A stretch of DNA of 64,000 nucleotides from Rehmannia glutinosa (GCA_016081115.2 CM071933.1:65114660-65178659); one strand, 5' to 3'. Counted from the first letter of the stretch, positions 46,021-58,998 are shown. Program-made: numbers and translations. Notes: generated by a model not told the origin, from the letters alone.

Positions 46021-46304
46021 TTACCGTGGGGGTGGCGGCGGAAAGTGGCCCTGGGAGATATGCCAATTTTGAATCTGATGCAACGTCTGCAATATCTCCA
46101 ACTTCCCGCTGCTCCTGGGCTTGGTACCACAAGTCCTGAGCTTGGTACCTTTGTTCCTGAATTTGGTACCTTTGTTCTTGGACTTGGTACCTTTGTCTTG
46201 CTCTGCTCGGAAAGCACTGAAGTCGTCCCTATGCTGGCGCAAGCTTTCCTCAAAGGCACAGAATCTGTCATGATCGTACTGTCCCCCACGCTCTTTACCT
46301 TGGA
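46021..46304 (-). pseudogene. C-terminal part of the Athila-type extra ORF, beyond the copia insertion
   Basis: Reading leftwards from the copia target site, the frame continues the ORF that stops at 54615: LQGKERGGQYDHDRFCAFEE, then ESLRQHRDDFSAFRAEQDK. A tandem repeat follows, about three copies of an 8-residue KGTKxRN-type unit encoded by 24-bp repeats at about 46130-46205, and then a proline-rich end and stop. It stays in frame with the first part after removing the copia element and one copy of the GGGCT duplication. Confidence 0.75.
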
Positions 46305-46309
46305 GGGCT

Positions 46310-48024
46310 TGTAAGTCCAAGCGGCTACGATAATCTAGAGGGGGGGGTGAATAGATTATCTCCATCTTTTCTATTTCGCCCTCTTTTAACAATCGAAAGC
46401 TCAAACACAATAATAAGGTGCGGAATGTAAACAACACACGTCGATTTAAAGAGGTTCAACCCACCTAGGGCCTAATCCTCTACCACCCCAAAGATATCCG
46501 GATGGATTTCGAAGAAAAAAGAATTTTATTAATTACCAAAATTAATACAAATTCAACTTACAACACCTTGAAGAGCACCACACTCTTCTTCAACACCACC
46601 TTTGGAGATTACCACAATCTCCCTTTGAAGATCACCACAATCTTCCGACTTGAAGAGCACCGAACTCTCCAACACCACCTTTGGAGATTACCACAATCTC
46701 CCTTTGAAGATTACCACAATCTTCCGACTTGAAGAGCACCGAACTCTCCAACACCACCTTTGGAGATTACCACAATCTCCTTTGAAGATTACCACAATCT
46801 TCCTTCAACGGCACCTTTGAAGATCACCACAATCTTCAATCTTGAAGAATACCAAATTCTTCAACACCTCAAGAGCACCACACTCTTGAAACACCTATCA
46901 CCTAGATCACCCAAGTGTATTCTTACCACAAGAATACTCACAAGGATATCTTGTGTTTGGTTGATGAATTACAATCAAGATTACACTTTGAAAAATATTA
47001 CAACTCAAAAGTGCAAGTGTAATCAAGAATGAAAGCCTAGACCTCAAGATGTGAAAGTGATAAGATTTTAGGCTATTACAACAAGAATGTTGAAATGAAT
47101 AACAAAGATTATGTGCTTGTGATATCTCTTGTTGTTTGTATCAAGTCTTGTATTTGATCCCTCAAGCTTTCATCTATTTATAGGAGAGCCTTCAAATTTG
47201 AATTCCAACATAGGCTCCTCCAAAGGCTCCTCCAAAGGCTCCTCCAACATAGGCTCCTTCATGGGCTCCTCCATGTTTTCTTTTGTCTACAAATAAGACA
47301 AAGAGATTAAAATAAATATGGTTGTCTCATAAGGATACAAAAATCGATTATAGAACAATCCCACATTTTAAGGAAGAATGGTCTCCGCACAACTCTGCTT
47401 TATATTTTAGTCAAACAAACTAAAGGCGACCGTCGCGCACAAAAGGACGTTTGAAATAGTATCAAAAATTACACGGGCGACGGCCGGGGGTGCTCGACCG
47501 GTCGACATCACCCCTAGCCGGTCGACCTCTCCAAAAATAGAACAGGAGATTTTGCACACTTGCAGTGTACGGTCGACCGACTGGGCGGCCGTCGGCCGAC
47601 CGATCGGCCGACGCCTGTGGTCCACTGGCCGACCGCTTGAAATTTCTTCCGTCTCATTTTCTGTTTCAAAAACATCTTCAGTGCACGGGTTGCCCTATAG
47701 GGCGGCCCTGGCGACCACGAGACAAATGTTGTCCAATTTTAGTCGAAAATAAAACTTAAGAAATACTCCGAAAATTTAGTAAAAACATTTTAAACCGATC
47801 GAGAGTATTTAGACAACATTAGAAATATAGTTTCAATGTGAAAACCCATTGACATAAAATCTTTGAAAGTGTTGTCCAATATTAATCGAAAAAGACTTGA
47901 GCAAATACTCCTAAAAATATTAAAACTATTTTAAATCATTTAGGAGTATTTGGACAACCTTTAAAACCATTGTTTTGGTATAAAACAAAATCATCAAAAT
48001 CATGATAAAACCATTTATCAAACA
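46310..48024 (-). repeat. 3' LTR of the SIRE-like copia element
   Basis: It carries a minisatellite at about 46560-46870 (units of gattaccacaatct plus cttgaagagcacc, about 75-80 bp) and a CpG-dense block at 47400-47720 rich in ccggtcgacc- and gaccg-type motifs. Outside that block it is nearly identical to the other LTR. Confidence 0.93.
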
Positions 48025-49660
48025 ATCTCCCCCTTTTTGATGATTACAAACCAAAACAATTTTAATGAGGTCGATTTTGAAAACAAAACAATTTTACCTT
48101 AAAAGAGAACTATCCGTTGTGAGCGACAACATTCCATGCAATAAAAACACATGGATGGGAGTAGAGATATTCAAACACATATAGCAAATGCTCCCCTATC
48201 AACATGCACAACAAGAGTTATATAGAAGCAACTTAAACATAAGCTAAAATATTAGCTTTTCGATATTGAGCTTAAGTATCAATAACTTAAAAGCTCCCCA
48301 CAAAGATACATCATTAGAACCGTATATAAGTCCATACTACAACCAATGGACCATGATTCATACATAACCATAATACACCAAGTGGACTAAATATGATCCA
48401 CAACTTACGGCTTTATGAAGCCATAGCTTAGCTTCTTTTTCGTTAAACTTATGAGCTAAGATAAGCTTATAACCCGTTTCTCCCCTTTGGAATCATCAAA
48501 AGAATGTTAGCACGATAAATACATCATATATTCTTATCAAAGTGCGCAAGTAAACCGATGTATCGAGCCATTTGAACATTGAAGCTTTTAAACCAAATAG
48601 AAGAGTCGAATCATACGACTTGTAGAAGCTTATGAAAAATCATTTGATTTGCGTAAAACATGATCTCTATAAATATATGAGACTTTTGAAATCGAGAGAG
48701 TCGTGTAGGTGATGAATTTTTCATTGAAACGTTTTTATCGAACACTTGGCGGGCGTAAAAATTGAAAGAGATATATATAGCCCTTGTAAATGAAATCAAG
48801 CCAAGTTTTCATCACCAAATGCAATATAACATATCAACAATCAATAAGCTCATCACAAATATATATGAATTGCATCAAGAAAAATACATATAAGCCACAA
48901 ACTCAGGGTTCAACCCAATTGAGCTAACGATAGTGAAATTCTTACCATTCAATTGGTAAAGTCGAGCAATGATGATGATAACCGAGCTAGATAATCCCCA
49001 AAATATAAAATGTATGCAATAAAACAAATTTTGAGTGAAATTTGTGTGCAATTCAGCGAAGGGGACGAAAAATGGACAAAATAAGCCAAAATGGCGAAGT
49101 CCGGAAACAGAACTATTTTTAGCCAAAAATCATCCAGAGCGGCCCCCCAGGGCATGGCGACCGGCGACGGCTTGGCGACGGTCGGCCTTGCCCCAGCGGC
49201 CAAATTTCAAAGTGGTTCTTTTTTGTTTTGAAAATCCGAAATTTGATCCAAAAATCCGATTTTTCGCCCCTAAGTTTTAAAACGTGCAAAATGCAAACGT
49301 AGACCTCATTCAATATACATTATGTCATAATCAAGCTCGAAATGAGGTAAAATACTCGGCGTTAACGATCAAAAAGTCCGCGAGTTATCCTTGAGACTAA
49401 TTAAACACATCTCAAGTTTTTGTTAAAAATCACAATCCCTTAAAAATATATCGAATCTCAATATGTTTAGTTCGATTATGACGAACCAAATTTTGAATAC
49501 GAATAACCGTATAATAGATACCAAACTTGTTATCCCGAAAAATAAGAACATTTTAAAGCTTTGGATACAACAAGTCATAAGAAGAAGTGCCTTTCAAATA
49601 TTTGAAAATTTCTTTTAACGGCACTTTATTGAGATTCGTTGGGATAGTTTTTGAAATCGA
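48025..49660 (-). other. Copia 3' internal region, no recognised domain
   Basis: The polypurine tract occupies about 48026-48043. The rest is AT-rich with a short CpG-rich island at about 49135-49205. RNase H, expected here, was not recognised. Frames at 48875-49313 overlap each other on both strands and look accidental. Confidence 0.5.
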
Positions 49661-50414
49661 GCATATAGACATAATGCATATGGAATTTCGAGTCTATAGA
49701 AATAATACAAGAAAACATACCTCGAATTTGTTTGTCGACCGACATGCCTTTCTCAACCTTTGTCAATCTTTAGTCATAGTGGTTGAGATATTTCTTCTTT
49801 CTTCAATGCCTAACTCCTTCAAGAGTTCAATATAACCATCTTCTTGGCATTGAATAATTTGAAGTCCAAGCAAGAAATTGAGCTCCCCCATCATGCTCAT
49901 TTCAAGTACACATTGCATCAACTTGGAAAAAATATCTTGCACAAATATTCATTAGTAGTACCAAAAATATTCTCATAAATATGCACAAGTAAACAATCTT
50001 GCCCTTTTTCAAAAACAAAGAGAGTAGTATCAACTTTACCTCTTGTAGAATCATTTAGCAAAAATAGCTAAGTCTATCAACCGTATAAAGCCTTTTTTAA
50101 AAAAAAAAAATTGGCCTAGAATTTTAAACTCCGATAGACTTCCATATGAATAAAACCATTTAGAAAATTAGCATCCATTTAGTAAAGCTTGAAATTTTCT
50201 TAAAACAAGAATGGGCAAGTAAAAAGCAAATAACTTCTAAAAGAGCTATGAGTGCAAATATTACATCAAAATCATTACCTTCTTCTTGAAGATACCTTCG
50301 AGCTACTAACCTTGCCTTAGTTCGACCAATGTTGCCTTGGTCATCGAGTTTGTTTCGAGTGCCCATTTTGCATTTATAATCGTTTGTGATGAAAGACATG
50401 GCATCAACTTCCAA
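49660..50414 (-). pseudogene. Copia reverse transcriptase remnant of the SIRE-like element
   Basis: On the minus strand 50414-50160 reads GTRNKLDDQGNIGRTKARLV, followed by an EEGNDFDVIFA stretch, the RT start (normally GTRWVFRNKLDE...KARLVAKGY). After a gap the segment leftwards gives GKVDTTLFVFEKGQD, VHIYENIFGTTNE in place of the YVDD active-site block, and EMSMMGELNFLLGLQI. The catalytic YVDD aspartates are therefore lost. Several frameshifts and stops are present. Confidence 0.75.
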
Positions 50415-51749
50415 GTATCATTTCCTTTTTAGCTCCTCTTGCGCTTCTAAAACCAATCTTCATCTTGAAGCATCAATTTAGGAATTTGTCTTCTTCATCA
50501 CTATTGGGCATCCAAATGATCTAAGGTGTTCATAATAGAACATTTACATCCAAATATTTGGAGTATTTTCTTTTCTACACAACTCAACAAACTCATTAAA
50601 GGCATTTCTTATATAAGCAAGAAAAATAGCCCAAGTGAAATAACATGCCTCAATTGTCAACCACAAAATATCTTGCAAAAGAGCATAGTAGTAAGAGACA
50701 CATATATATATATATATAGATCATGAAGCAAGAAACACATACTATGCATTTAGAATATCATCAAGAGACTAATAAATCATGCAAGTTCAAATAAGCTTAA
50801 GAAAGCTACAAAAGGTCTCTTTTGAAATTGAGAATCCGATAGCATATAATTGAGACCTTATTTAAAAGAAGTATTTGAACAAAAGTTGACAAAGCAAATA
50901 TGTGCAATCAAATATCGAATAGTGCCTTTCAAAAAATCTAAAAATCCTCTTAATGGCATTTGTATGAAATACTATGAAAAACAAGCACATAGGCATATGA
51001 TAATACATATATCGAGTCTATAAGAGTAAGAATAACACAAGTAAACGTACCTCGATAATTTATGCCTTTTCTTGATAAAAATGACGAAAATGGCCATTTG
51101 TGAAAATATGTAAATCCTACACAATTCTTAAAACAAATCTAGCACAAATCATAATGATAAAAGTGTAGGCTAAGAGATATCACAAGTAAGCTCATGCCAA
51201 AAAAAAAAAAAAAACCATAAGAGATGATAACATACTATAGTTTTCAAAAATGCACAAGAGTTTTAAAAACATCATATAAGGTCTTCTTTTTTTTTAAAAA
51301 AAAAATTTAAAAGCACAAATATATATTGAAGACCTTAATTAAAAAAATTTGAAAACTCATTTTGCAATAAAGACACAAATAAAAGCATGCATAATAACAA
51401 AATAAAATGCATATTTAAATAGGAGATACGGGTTACCAATTACGCCATTTCCATGGGTTGTGTCGTTCCCATTGTTGATGATATCTTCCCTTTGAGAAGT
51501 CACTTTGTTGATGATTACTTCTTTGATTGCTCCATTTCCAAGGTTTGTTGCTTTCCCATTGTTGAAAGTCTCTTCTTCTTTGAAAATCATCTTGTTGATG
51601 ATGTCTTTGCCATTTCCAAGGATTGTGTTCTTCCCATTTTTGATTGTACCCTCTTCTTGAAATTGGCTTTGTTGAGAATAGTTTCTCCTTCTTTGATCAA
51701 ATGAAACGGTCATTTGATGCCTTCTTGCGGTATGAATTTTCTTCGATCA
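50415..51749 (-). other. Copia internal region with decayed or deleted pol
   Basis: Protease and integrase should lie here but no catalytic motif was found. The frame at 51357-51713 (minus) encodes an Asn/Gly-rich repeat (ngkdi, nngkatnlgng) derived from tandem short units, probably the tail of gag or linker. A poly-A/T-rich and (ta)n stretch occurs at 50700-50720. Confidence 0.5.
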
Positions 51750-52890
51750 TTATTTCGCCGTACCTAATATGACATTGTTTTGTGGTACCCTCATATGTTT
51801 GGGTCCTTTGGGATTAGTCTTGAGACTTTTAGGTCTCCAACAATAATTAGAGCTATTTCTAGCCCGACAAGTATTTACCGTATGACCCTTTTTATCACAA
51901 TAAAAACAAGTAATAATTCTAGGAGCATAATGACCAATATGCATATTGACTTGATCCTTTTTCATATGATTAACAACATTAGGCTTATGATCAAGTCCTT
52001 TATCACAATTATGAATATCAACAATATTGGACATTTTATTGGTACTCAAGTTGGATTTTAATAAATCCTTTTTCATGCAATCAATATTCTCAACAAGAGT
52101 ACTATTTTCTTTTTCAAGGTTTCTAACCTTGTCAAGTGTGGTGGTGTGAGCACATGATAGTGATTCATAAGAAGTAAATAAACTATCCTTATCATTTTTC
52201 AAAATATTGAATTCCTTTTTCAAATTTTTGTATTTAACAAGTAGGCTTTGGAATTCATTTTGAAGTTCATCATAATCATTTTGCAAATCACTATATTCAT
52301 TTTGCAATTCATTGTCATAAGAAGTAGAAGGTTTAGAACTTACCTCGTTCTCTTCTTCGATGCCCATAAGACATTTTTCGACTTCATCATCGGAATTTGT
52401 AAGAGGCTCATCCCATATTGTTGGATTTGATGTTGTATCCATTTGAGAAGTAGATGCTTTTGAGTTGCTCCTTTTATTTGCATATACTTCATAGATGGCT
52501 TCTAGTTTTTGCCATACTCATGTGCCGATCGAATACCTTGAACATAATCAAATTCCAAAGTGGTAAGTGAACAATGTAAAATATTAAGAGCTTTACCATT
52601 TAAGGAGATGATTCTCTTCTCTTCATCATTGAGCTCTTTGAAGCCTTTTGAGGTGTGTGGTGTATCTTTCATCTAATGGATTCTCCATTAATGACGGTGT
52701 TCCAAATGTCGAACCCGCAACCTTGTAAGTAGCATTCCATTCTTTCTTTCCAAAATATAAAATTTTTGGAATCAAACCGAGGTGGCTTGGTGGTGGAGGT
52801 GCCGGAAATTTGAGCTTCGTTTGTAGCCGTCGATCGTTTCTCTTCACTCGCGATGTGAAACGAGCTTGCCAAAGAGTTTGGCTCTGATAC
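51750..52890 (-). pseudogene. Copia gag of the SIRE-like element, in pieces
   Basis: Just after the primer binding site the minus strand encodes PPRFDSKNFIFWKERMECYL and GFDIWNTVING (52669-52890 region), the N-terminal gag module of SIRE-like copia elements. A second frame, 52442-51750, contains a long coiled-coil-like stretch (LQNEYSDLQNDYDELQNEF and onwards) and a CCHC zinc knuckle CFYCDKKGHTVNTC. Stops and shifts at 52450-52670 separate the two. Confidence 0.88.
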
Positions 52891-52894
52891 CACT

Positions 52895-54609
52895 TGTAAG
52901 TCCAAGCGGCTACGATAATCTAGAGGGGGGGGTGAATAGATTATCTCCATCTTTTCTATTTCGCCCTCTTTTAACAATCGAAAGCTCAAACACAATAATA
53001 AGGTGCGGAATGTAAACAACACACGTCGATTTAAAGAGGTTCAACCCACCTAGGGCCTAATCCTCTACCACCCCAGTATATCCGGGATGGATTTCGAAAA
53101 GAAAAAAGAATTTTATTAATTACCAAAATTAATACAAATTCAACTTACAACACCTTGAAGAGCACCACACTCTTCTTCAACACCACCTTTGGAGATTACC
53201 ACAATCTCCCTTTGAAGATCACCACAATCTTCCGACTTGAAGAGCACCGAACTCTCCAACACCACCTTTGGAGATTACCACAATCTCCCTTTGAAGATTA
53301 CCACAATCTTCCGACTTGAAGAGCACCGAACTCTCCAACACCACCTTTGGAGATTACCACAATCTCCCTTTGAAGATTACCACAATCTTCCTTCAACGGC
53401 ACCTTTGAAGATCACCACAATCTTCAATCTTGAAGAATACCAAATTCTTCAACACCTCAAGAGCACCACACTCTTGAAACACCTATCACCTAGATCACCC
53501 AAGTGTATTCTTACCACAAGAATACTCACAAGGATATCTTGTGTTTGGTTGATGAATTACAATCAAGATTACACTTTGAAAAATATTACAACTCAAAAGT
53601 GCAAGTGTAATCAAGAATGAAAGCCTAGACCTCAAGATGTGAAAGTGATAGTACTTAGGCTATTACAACAAGAATGTTGAAATGAATAACAAAGATTATG
53701 TGCTTGTGATATCTCTTGTTGTTTGTATCAAGTCTTGTATTTGATCCCTCAAGCTTTCATCTATTTATAGGAGAGCCTTCAAATTTGAATTCCAACATAG
53801 GCTCCTCCAAAGGCTCCTCCAAAGGCTCCTCCAACATAGGCTCCTTCATGGGCTCCTCCATGTTTTCTTTTGTCTACAAATAAGACAAAGAGATTAAAAT
53901 AAATATGGTTGTCTCATAAGGATACAAAAATCAGATTATAGAACAATCCCACATTTTAAGGAAGAATGGTCTCTCGCACAACAACGGTTATATTTTAGTC
54001 ATCAAACTAAAGAGGCGACCGGTCGCGCACAAAAGGACGTTTGAAATAGTCTTGAAAAATTACACGGGCGGCCGGTCGGGGTGCTCGACGGCCGACATCA
54101 CCCCCTAGCCTGGTCGACCTCTCCAAAAATAGAACAGGAGATTTTGCACACTTGCAGTGCACCGACCCACTGGCGACCGGTCGACCGGCCGACCGATCGG
54201 CGACGCCTGCGGCCGGCCGACCTGCTTGAAATTTCTTCCGTCTCATTTTCTTTTCAAAAACATCTTCAGTGCGGGTTGCCCTATAGATGCCGTCGACCAC
54301 GAGACAGAAATGTTGTCCAATTTTAGTCGAAAATAAAACTTAAGAAATACTCCGAAAATTTAGTAAAAACATTTTAAACCGATCGAGAGTATTTAGACAA
54401 CATTAGAAATATAGTTTCAATGTGAAAACCCATTGACATAAAATCTTTGAAAGTGTTGTCCAATATTAATCGAAAAAAGACTTGAGCAAATACTCCGGAA
54501 AATATTAAAACTATTTTAAATCATTTAGGAGTATTTGGACAACCTTTAAAACCATTGTTTTGGTATAAAACAAAATCATCAAAATCATGATAAAACCATT
54601 TATCAAACA
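52895..54609 (-). repeat. 5' LTR of the SIRE-like copia element
   Basis: Same length (1715 bp) as the partner LTR. It carries the same minisatellite (about 53155-53460) and CpG-dense block (53940-54310), the latter differing from the partner by many small indels and substitutions. Confidence 0.93.
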
Positions 54610-54614
54610 GGGCT

Positions 54615-55435
54615 TGCATGTTGACGCTGCGACTGCCATCTATCGGCTCCATGTGGCTCATGTCAACCCCAAAATGTCGACCAATGGGGGTGATCATTCC
54701 CCCAATTAATATTATCCCCGCTTCCTGCTGAGAGATATAAACGGCGTGTTCCACAAAGTGTGCCGCCATATTATAAGGGATGCGGGTGAGCATACACCAA
54801 AGTAGGTATAGCTCTCTCGCTTGCATACCCCCGTTGTTGTGCCGGGCGAACACTGAATGTGCCGTCACTTTTTGGATATAACGGAATGCGGGGTTGGGGA
54901 GTGACGAGGCCTTGGATGTGCGCGCCGCGTATTGCATTAGGCCGGTTTCTGGGGTTTCAGTCAACATTCTCCAGAATTCACGCGAGTTGTAATTGGCGAC
55001 GGGCTGGTACGGGGCGTCTGATGGTACCCCAAAAATCTGGTTCAGTTCGGCGATAATGACGTTTCTCCATACGTTGATCATTCTGAAATAGATTTTCCGA
55101 GGTTCGTTTCTGGGTTGTATCTTCGTAATCTGCATAGTGCTTAAGAACTCGAGAGCGAGTGTTTTGAATGTCGGCCACCGCCCTTGCATGAAGGCGGTCC
55201 ATCCCACTCGTTCAAACATGTGCCACACCTCCTCATGTATCCCGAGTGCTTGGGTACACTCATCATCGGCATAGCGTGTAGGTGTGAATGTACGAGTGAT
55301 CAGCCGGTTCCATTTTTCCATCAATTCTGGCTCTATGAAGGTGAGTCCATAAGCTAAGGGGCTATTTGGATCAATCTCCCAAGCGGGTCTCCTTAGACGT
55401 CCACCCCGACCTCTTTGGTTCTGTGGTTCAGCCAT
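54615..55435 (-). pseudogene. Athila-type extra ORF (ATHILA ORF-1-like), N-terminal part
   Basis: The likely start is MAEPQNQRGRGGRLRRPAWE at 55435. The frame runs 270 codons with VWHMFERVGWTAFMQGRWP, TLALEFLSTMQI and MINVWRNVIIAELNQIFGVP, a pattern of the ATHILA ORF-1 family. It includes VTAHSVFARHNNGGMQAREL and an AGIILIGGMITPIGRHFGVD hydrophobic stretch. It is placed downstream of integrase, where Athila elements carry an env-like or accessory gene of uncertain function. It is cut at 54614 by the copia insertion and resumes at 46304. No stop occurs within this part. Confidence 0.78.
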
Positions 55436-56379
55436 TTTTCCGAATGAGTACCTAGCAAAATAATCGTGAGAATCCGTACATGCCAAGTAAAACAAACGAT
55501 GAATTACATACAACAATTAACGTAAGGCATAGTGTCTCATCTCAACAATTCAATTCACAATTAAGCTTCCAAGCCCAACCAACAACATAATTGCAGAGAA
55601 TCCTAGTTACTAACACCCTAAACAATCGAGTTCATGTATAATTCATCTAGCAATCAACCAAAATCATCATAATTCACCAACCCACAAGGTGTTCGATAAA
55701 ATGTCCAATAGAAAATTTCAATCAAATACATGGCAAAAGTATCAAACAAGCATCATATAGAAACCTAATCCATAATCCTCAAGAAATTCGACATAAAAAG
55801 TGCAATTCATACCTTAAATCCCGAGAATTTGAAAAGAGTTGAAGTTTGAAACCCTAGGTGCTTTCTACCCCAAATCCTTGGTTCAAAGCAATTTCACAAG
55901 TGTAATTCGTGTTTAGAGTAGTGTGGGAGGTGAATAGTGGTGATATCTAGAGAAATTTTCAACAAAATTTTGAGGGGGCTTTGATTTTTTTCTGGTTCGC
56001 GCGAGAGAGGGATGAGTTGTGGAAAGAATTTGGCCCTCTGCCCGCTCTTATGTCTGTCTCAGCGGGTAGGAGCACGGGTCGTGCCAAGTGGCACGGGTGG
56101 CCCGTGCTAGGGGCCGAACAAAAGACTTCTCAGGTGCGGGTACAGCACGGGCCGTGCGCATGGCGCACGGGCTGCCCGTGCTAGGTACCGCACCTTGTGT
56201 TCGATTTTTCAAAAAAAAAATTTCAAAGAAAAATAAGGAAAACTTCTAACCTATGAAAGCAAATAAATCCTAACTTAGAAAAGGAAAAACAAACCAAGAA
56301 AACATGGGAAGAAATAAAACAAACCGTTGGGTTGCCTCCCAACAAGCACTAAATTTAACATCTATAGCTTGACGCCTGT
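55436..56379 (-). other. Athila spacer between integrase and extra ORF, with GC palindromes
   Basis: Non-coding spacer. At 56068-56200 it contains gagcacgggtcgtgcc, ggcacgggtggcccgtgct, cagcacgggccgtgcgc and gcacgggctgcccgtgct. These are the same palindromic units as in both LTRs and in the protease-RT linker of this element. Confidence 0.75.
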
Positions 56380-57818
56380 TTACTCGATCACGGCTCTAGC
56401 AAAGTTAGGCGTGTCATCTCTTCCTTTTGATCCCGGCTCAAGTAATGCTTGATCCTCTGGCCATTCACCATGAACGTCTCCCCATCTCGGCTCAACAACT
56501 CCACTATTCCCAGAGGATTTAACACCTTCTTTATCACAAACGGCCCGACCATCTGACTTAAGTTTTCCCTTTTTAAAGAGTTTAAGACGCGAGTTAAACA
56601 AAAGGACTTGTTCACCCGATAAAAACTCTCTCTTCTTTATCATTCGATCGTGCCATCTTTTGGTTCGCTCCTTGTAAATCCGGGAATTTTCATAAGCTTC
56701 ATCCCGGAATTCCTCCATCTCATTTAAATGCAAGAGCCTCTTCTCACCCGCTGCTTGGAAGTCAAAATTTAACTTCTTCACAGCCCAAAACGCCTTATGC
56801 TCCAATTCGACGGGCAAGTGACACGATTTCCCGAATACTAACTGATACGGTGATGTGCCCAATGGTGTCTTGTATGCAGTCCGATATGCCCATAATGCGT
56901 CATCTAGCTTCATGGTCCAATCTTTGCGATTTACATTTACCGTCTTCTCCAAAATCTGCTTAATCTCGCGATTGGCTACCTCTGCTTGCCCGTTTGCTTG
57001 CGGATGGTATGCTAATGCCACCTTGTGCTTGACCCCATACTCCGCAAGTAAAGTGCTCATTAATTTATTCACAAAGTGTGACCCCCCGTCGCTAATCAAA
57101 GCTCTCGGGGTTCCAAACCGAGTGAATATATTTTTCTGTAGGAATTTGAGCACTACTCACGCATCATTGGTCTGTGCCGAAATTGCCTCAACCCATCGAG
57201 ATACGTACTCCACTGCAAGTAGAATGTATTGATAACCCGATGAAGATGGGAAGGGGCCCATGAAGTCGATCCCCCACACATCAAAGAGCTCGACCTCCAT
57301 CACATTGGTCATGGGCATCTCGTGTCGCCTCGAGATGTTCCCCATCCGCTGGCACCTATCACACTGTTGTACAAATAGATAGCAATCATTAGATAACGTA
57401 GGCCAGTATAAACCACTTTTCAATACCTTTGCTGCCGTACGTGTCGGACAGAAGTGTCCCCCGGAAGGTAAGAATGGCACTGTTGTAGAACTCCCTCCCA
57501 CTCTTCTTGAGGCACACATCGTCGAATGATGGTGTTGGCGCACCTCTTAAAGAGCAAGGGGTCGTCCCACATGTAGAACTTGACATCATGGAGGAATTTC
57601 TTCTTTTGATAAGATGATAAATCCGGAGACAAGACTCTTGCAACCAAATAGTTAACAAAATCTGCATACCATGGGAATTTAGCTTGTAACATCAGAAGTT
57701 GCTCATCGGGGAATTCCTCCTTAATTGCCTCTGTGTTTTTTTTCTCCTCCTTGTATTCTAGTCTGGACAAGTGGTCGGCTACTACATTCTCGCAGCCCTT
57801 TCTATCCCTAATCTCCAC
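56380..57818 (-). pseudogene. Athila pol: integrase
   Basis: Three overlapping minus-strand frames (57818-57420, 57543-57157, 57153-56380) cover integrase. The first has the H-H-C-C zinc region near CVPQEEWEGVLQQCHS with CDRCQRMGNISRRHEMP in the second. The catalytic core follows: DVWGIDFMGPFPSS (first Asp), SDGGSHFVNK (second Asp) and HPQANGQAEVANREIK (Glu), then the C-terminal KTPLGTSPYQLVFGKSCHLP. Frame changes near 57480 and at a stop around 57155 make it inactive. Confidence 0.92.
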
Positions 57819-58379
57819 ATCGAATTCAGAATAAAAGGATCCACCGAATCGCTCGGTTTGGCATCCTTCTTGTTGAATAGATATTTGATCGCTGCGTGGT
57901 CGGTGTGGACTATCGTCTTAGTTCCAATCAAGTAATACCGGAACTTGTCGAATGCAAACACGATTGCTAGCATTTCCTTCTCAGTGGTGGTGTAGTTTTG
58001 TTGGGCACTGTCTAAAGTTCTGCTCGCATAGTAGATGGCTCTGAACATTTTGTCTCTTTTTTGACCCAAAACAGCCCCAACTGCCAAGTCGCTAGCATCA
58101 CACATTAGCTCGAAGAGCTGACTCCAATCCGGAACTACTAGAATGGGTGTTGTCACCAAAGCCTTCTTCAGAATCTCAAAAGCCTGCAAACAATCAATCG
58201 GAAAAATTGAAAGCAGTATATTTTTCTAATAACTGACTTAAAAGTTTAGTGATTTTAGAAAAGTCACGGATAAACCTTCTGTAGAATCCGGTGTGCCCCA
58301 AAAAGCTTCGAATGGCTTTCTCGTTTGTTGGAGGTGAGAGTTTCTCAATTGCCACGACCTTCGCTCTATCAACTTCCAA
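57782..58379 (-). pseudogene. Athila pol: RT C-terminus and RNase H
   Basis: The frame 58379-58194 (VDRAKVVAIEKLSPPTNEKA, RSFLGHTGFYRRFI) is the RT thumb/connection. The frame 58189-57782 includes FELMCDASDLAVGAVLGQ, YTTTEKEMLAIVFAFDKFR and HTDHAAIKYLF of gypsy RNase H. A single-base or small shift separates the two. Confidence 0.92.
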
Positions 58380-58418
58380 ACCTGTAGAAAAGACTCGGTG
58401 GCCTAAAACAATGCCATC

Positions 58419-58948
58419 TCATACCATGAAATGGCACTTTTCCCAATTTAAAATAAGGTTAGTCTCCTCGCATCTCTGCAAAACTAGAGAAAGGTTATCC
58501 AAGCAATGATCATATGAGTCTCCAAACACAGAAAAATCATCCATAAAAACCTCCATTATTTTCTCAATGAAATCATGGAAGATAGCCATCATGCATCGTT
58601 GAAAAGTTGCGGGTGCGTTACATAGCCCGAATGGCATTCTGCGAAATGCAAATATACCATAGGGACATGTAAAGGTCATCTTCTCTTGGTCCTCCAGGGC
58701 AATCATGATCTGATTATACCCGGAGTAACCATCGAGAAACAGTAGTAATCATATCCCGCCAAACGATCAAGCATCATATCAATAAAGGGAAAGGGAAAGT
58801 GATCTTTTTGAGTAGCATCATTTAACTTCCTATAATCTATGCAAATATGCCATCCAGTAACTACTCTAGTTGCAATAAGCTCATCACTTTCGTTTCTAAC
58901 TATCGTCATCCCCCTTTCTTCGGTACCACTTGTACCGGACTTACCCAT
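58419..58948 (-). pseudogene. Athila pol: reverse transcriptase fingers and palm
   Basis: Frames 58948-58703 and 58706-58419 give WHICIDYRKLNDATQKDHFP, then TCPYGIFAFRRMPFGLCNAP, ATFQRCMMAIFHD and EVFMDDFSVFGDSYDHCL. FMDD is the active-site YxDD equivalent, usual in Athila. A frameshift near 58705 breaks the protein. Confidence 0.92.
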
Positions 58949-58998
58949 GAACTGTCAGAAATAGCATATATAATTCCAGCATCTAACCATTTTAAAAC

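Larger units (their letters stand above)
46310..54609 (-). mobile_element. SIRE/Maximus-like copia retrotransposon nested in the Athila-type element
   Basis: Two 1715-bp LTRs (46310-48024 and 52895-54609) run TGTAAGTCC to TATCAAACA on the plus strand. They are flanked by 5-bp duplications GGGCT (46305-46309, 54610-54614). The primer binding site TGGTATCAGAGCC lies on the minus strand at 52892-52880 beside the 52.9-kb LTR, and the polypurine tract (minus-strand aaaaagggggaga) abuts 48024, so it reads on the minus strand. Gag is present in pieces and only a fragment of RT remains. Protease, most of integrase and RNase H were not found, so the copy is non-autonomous. Confidence 0.93.
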
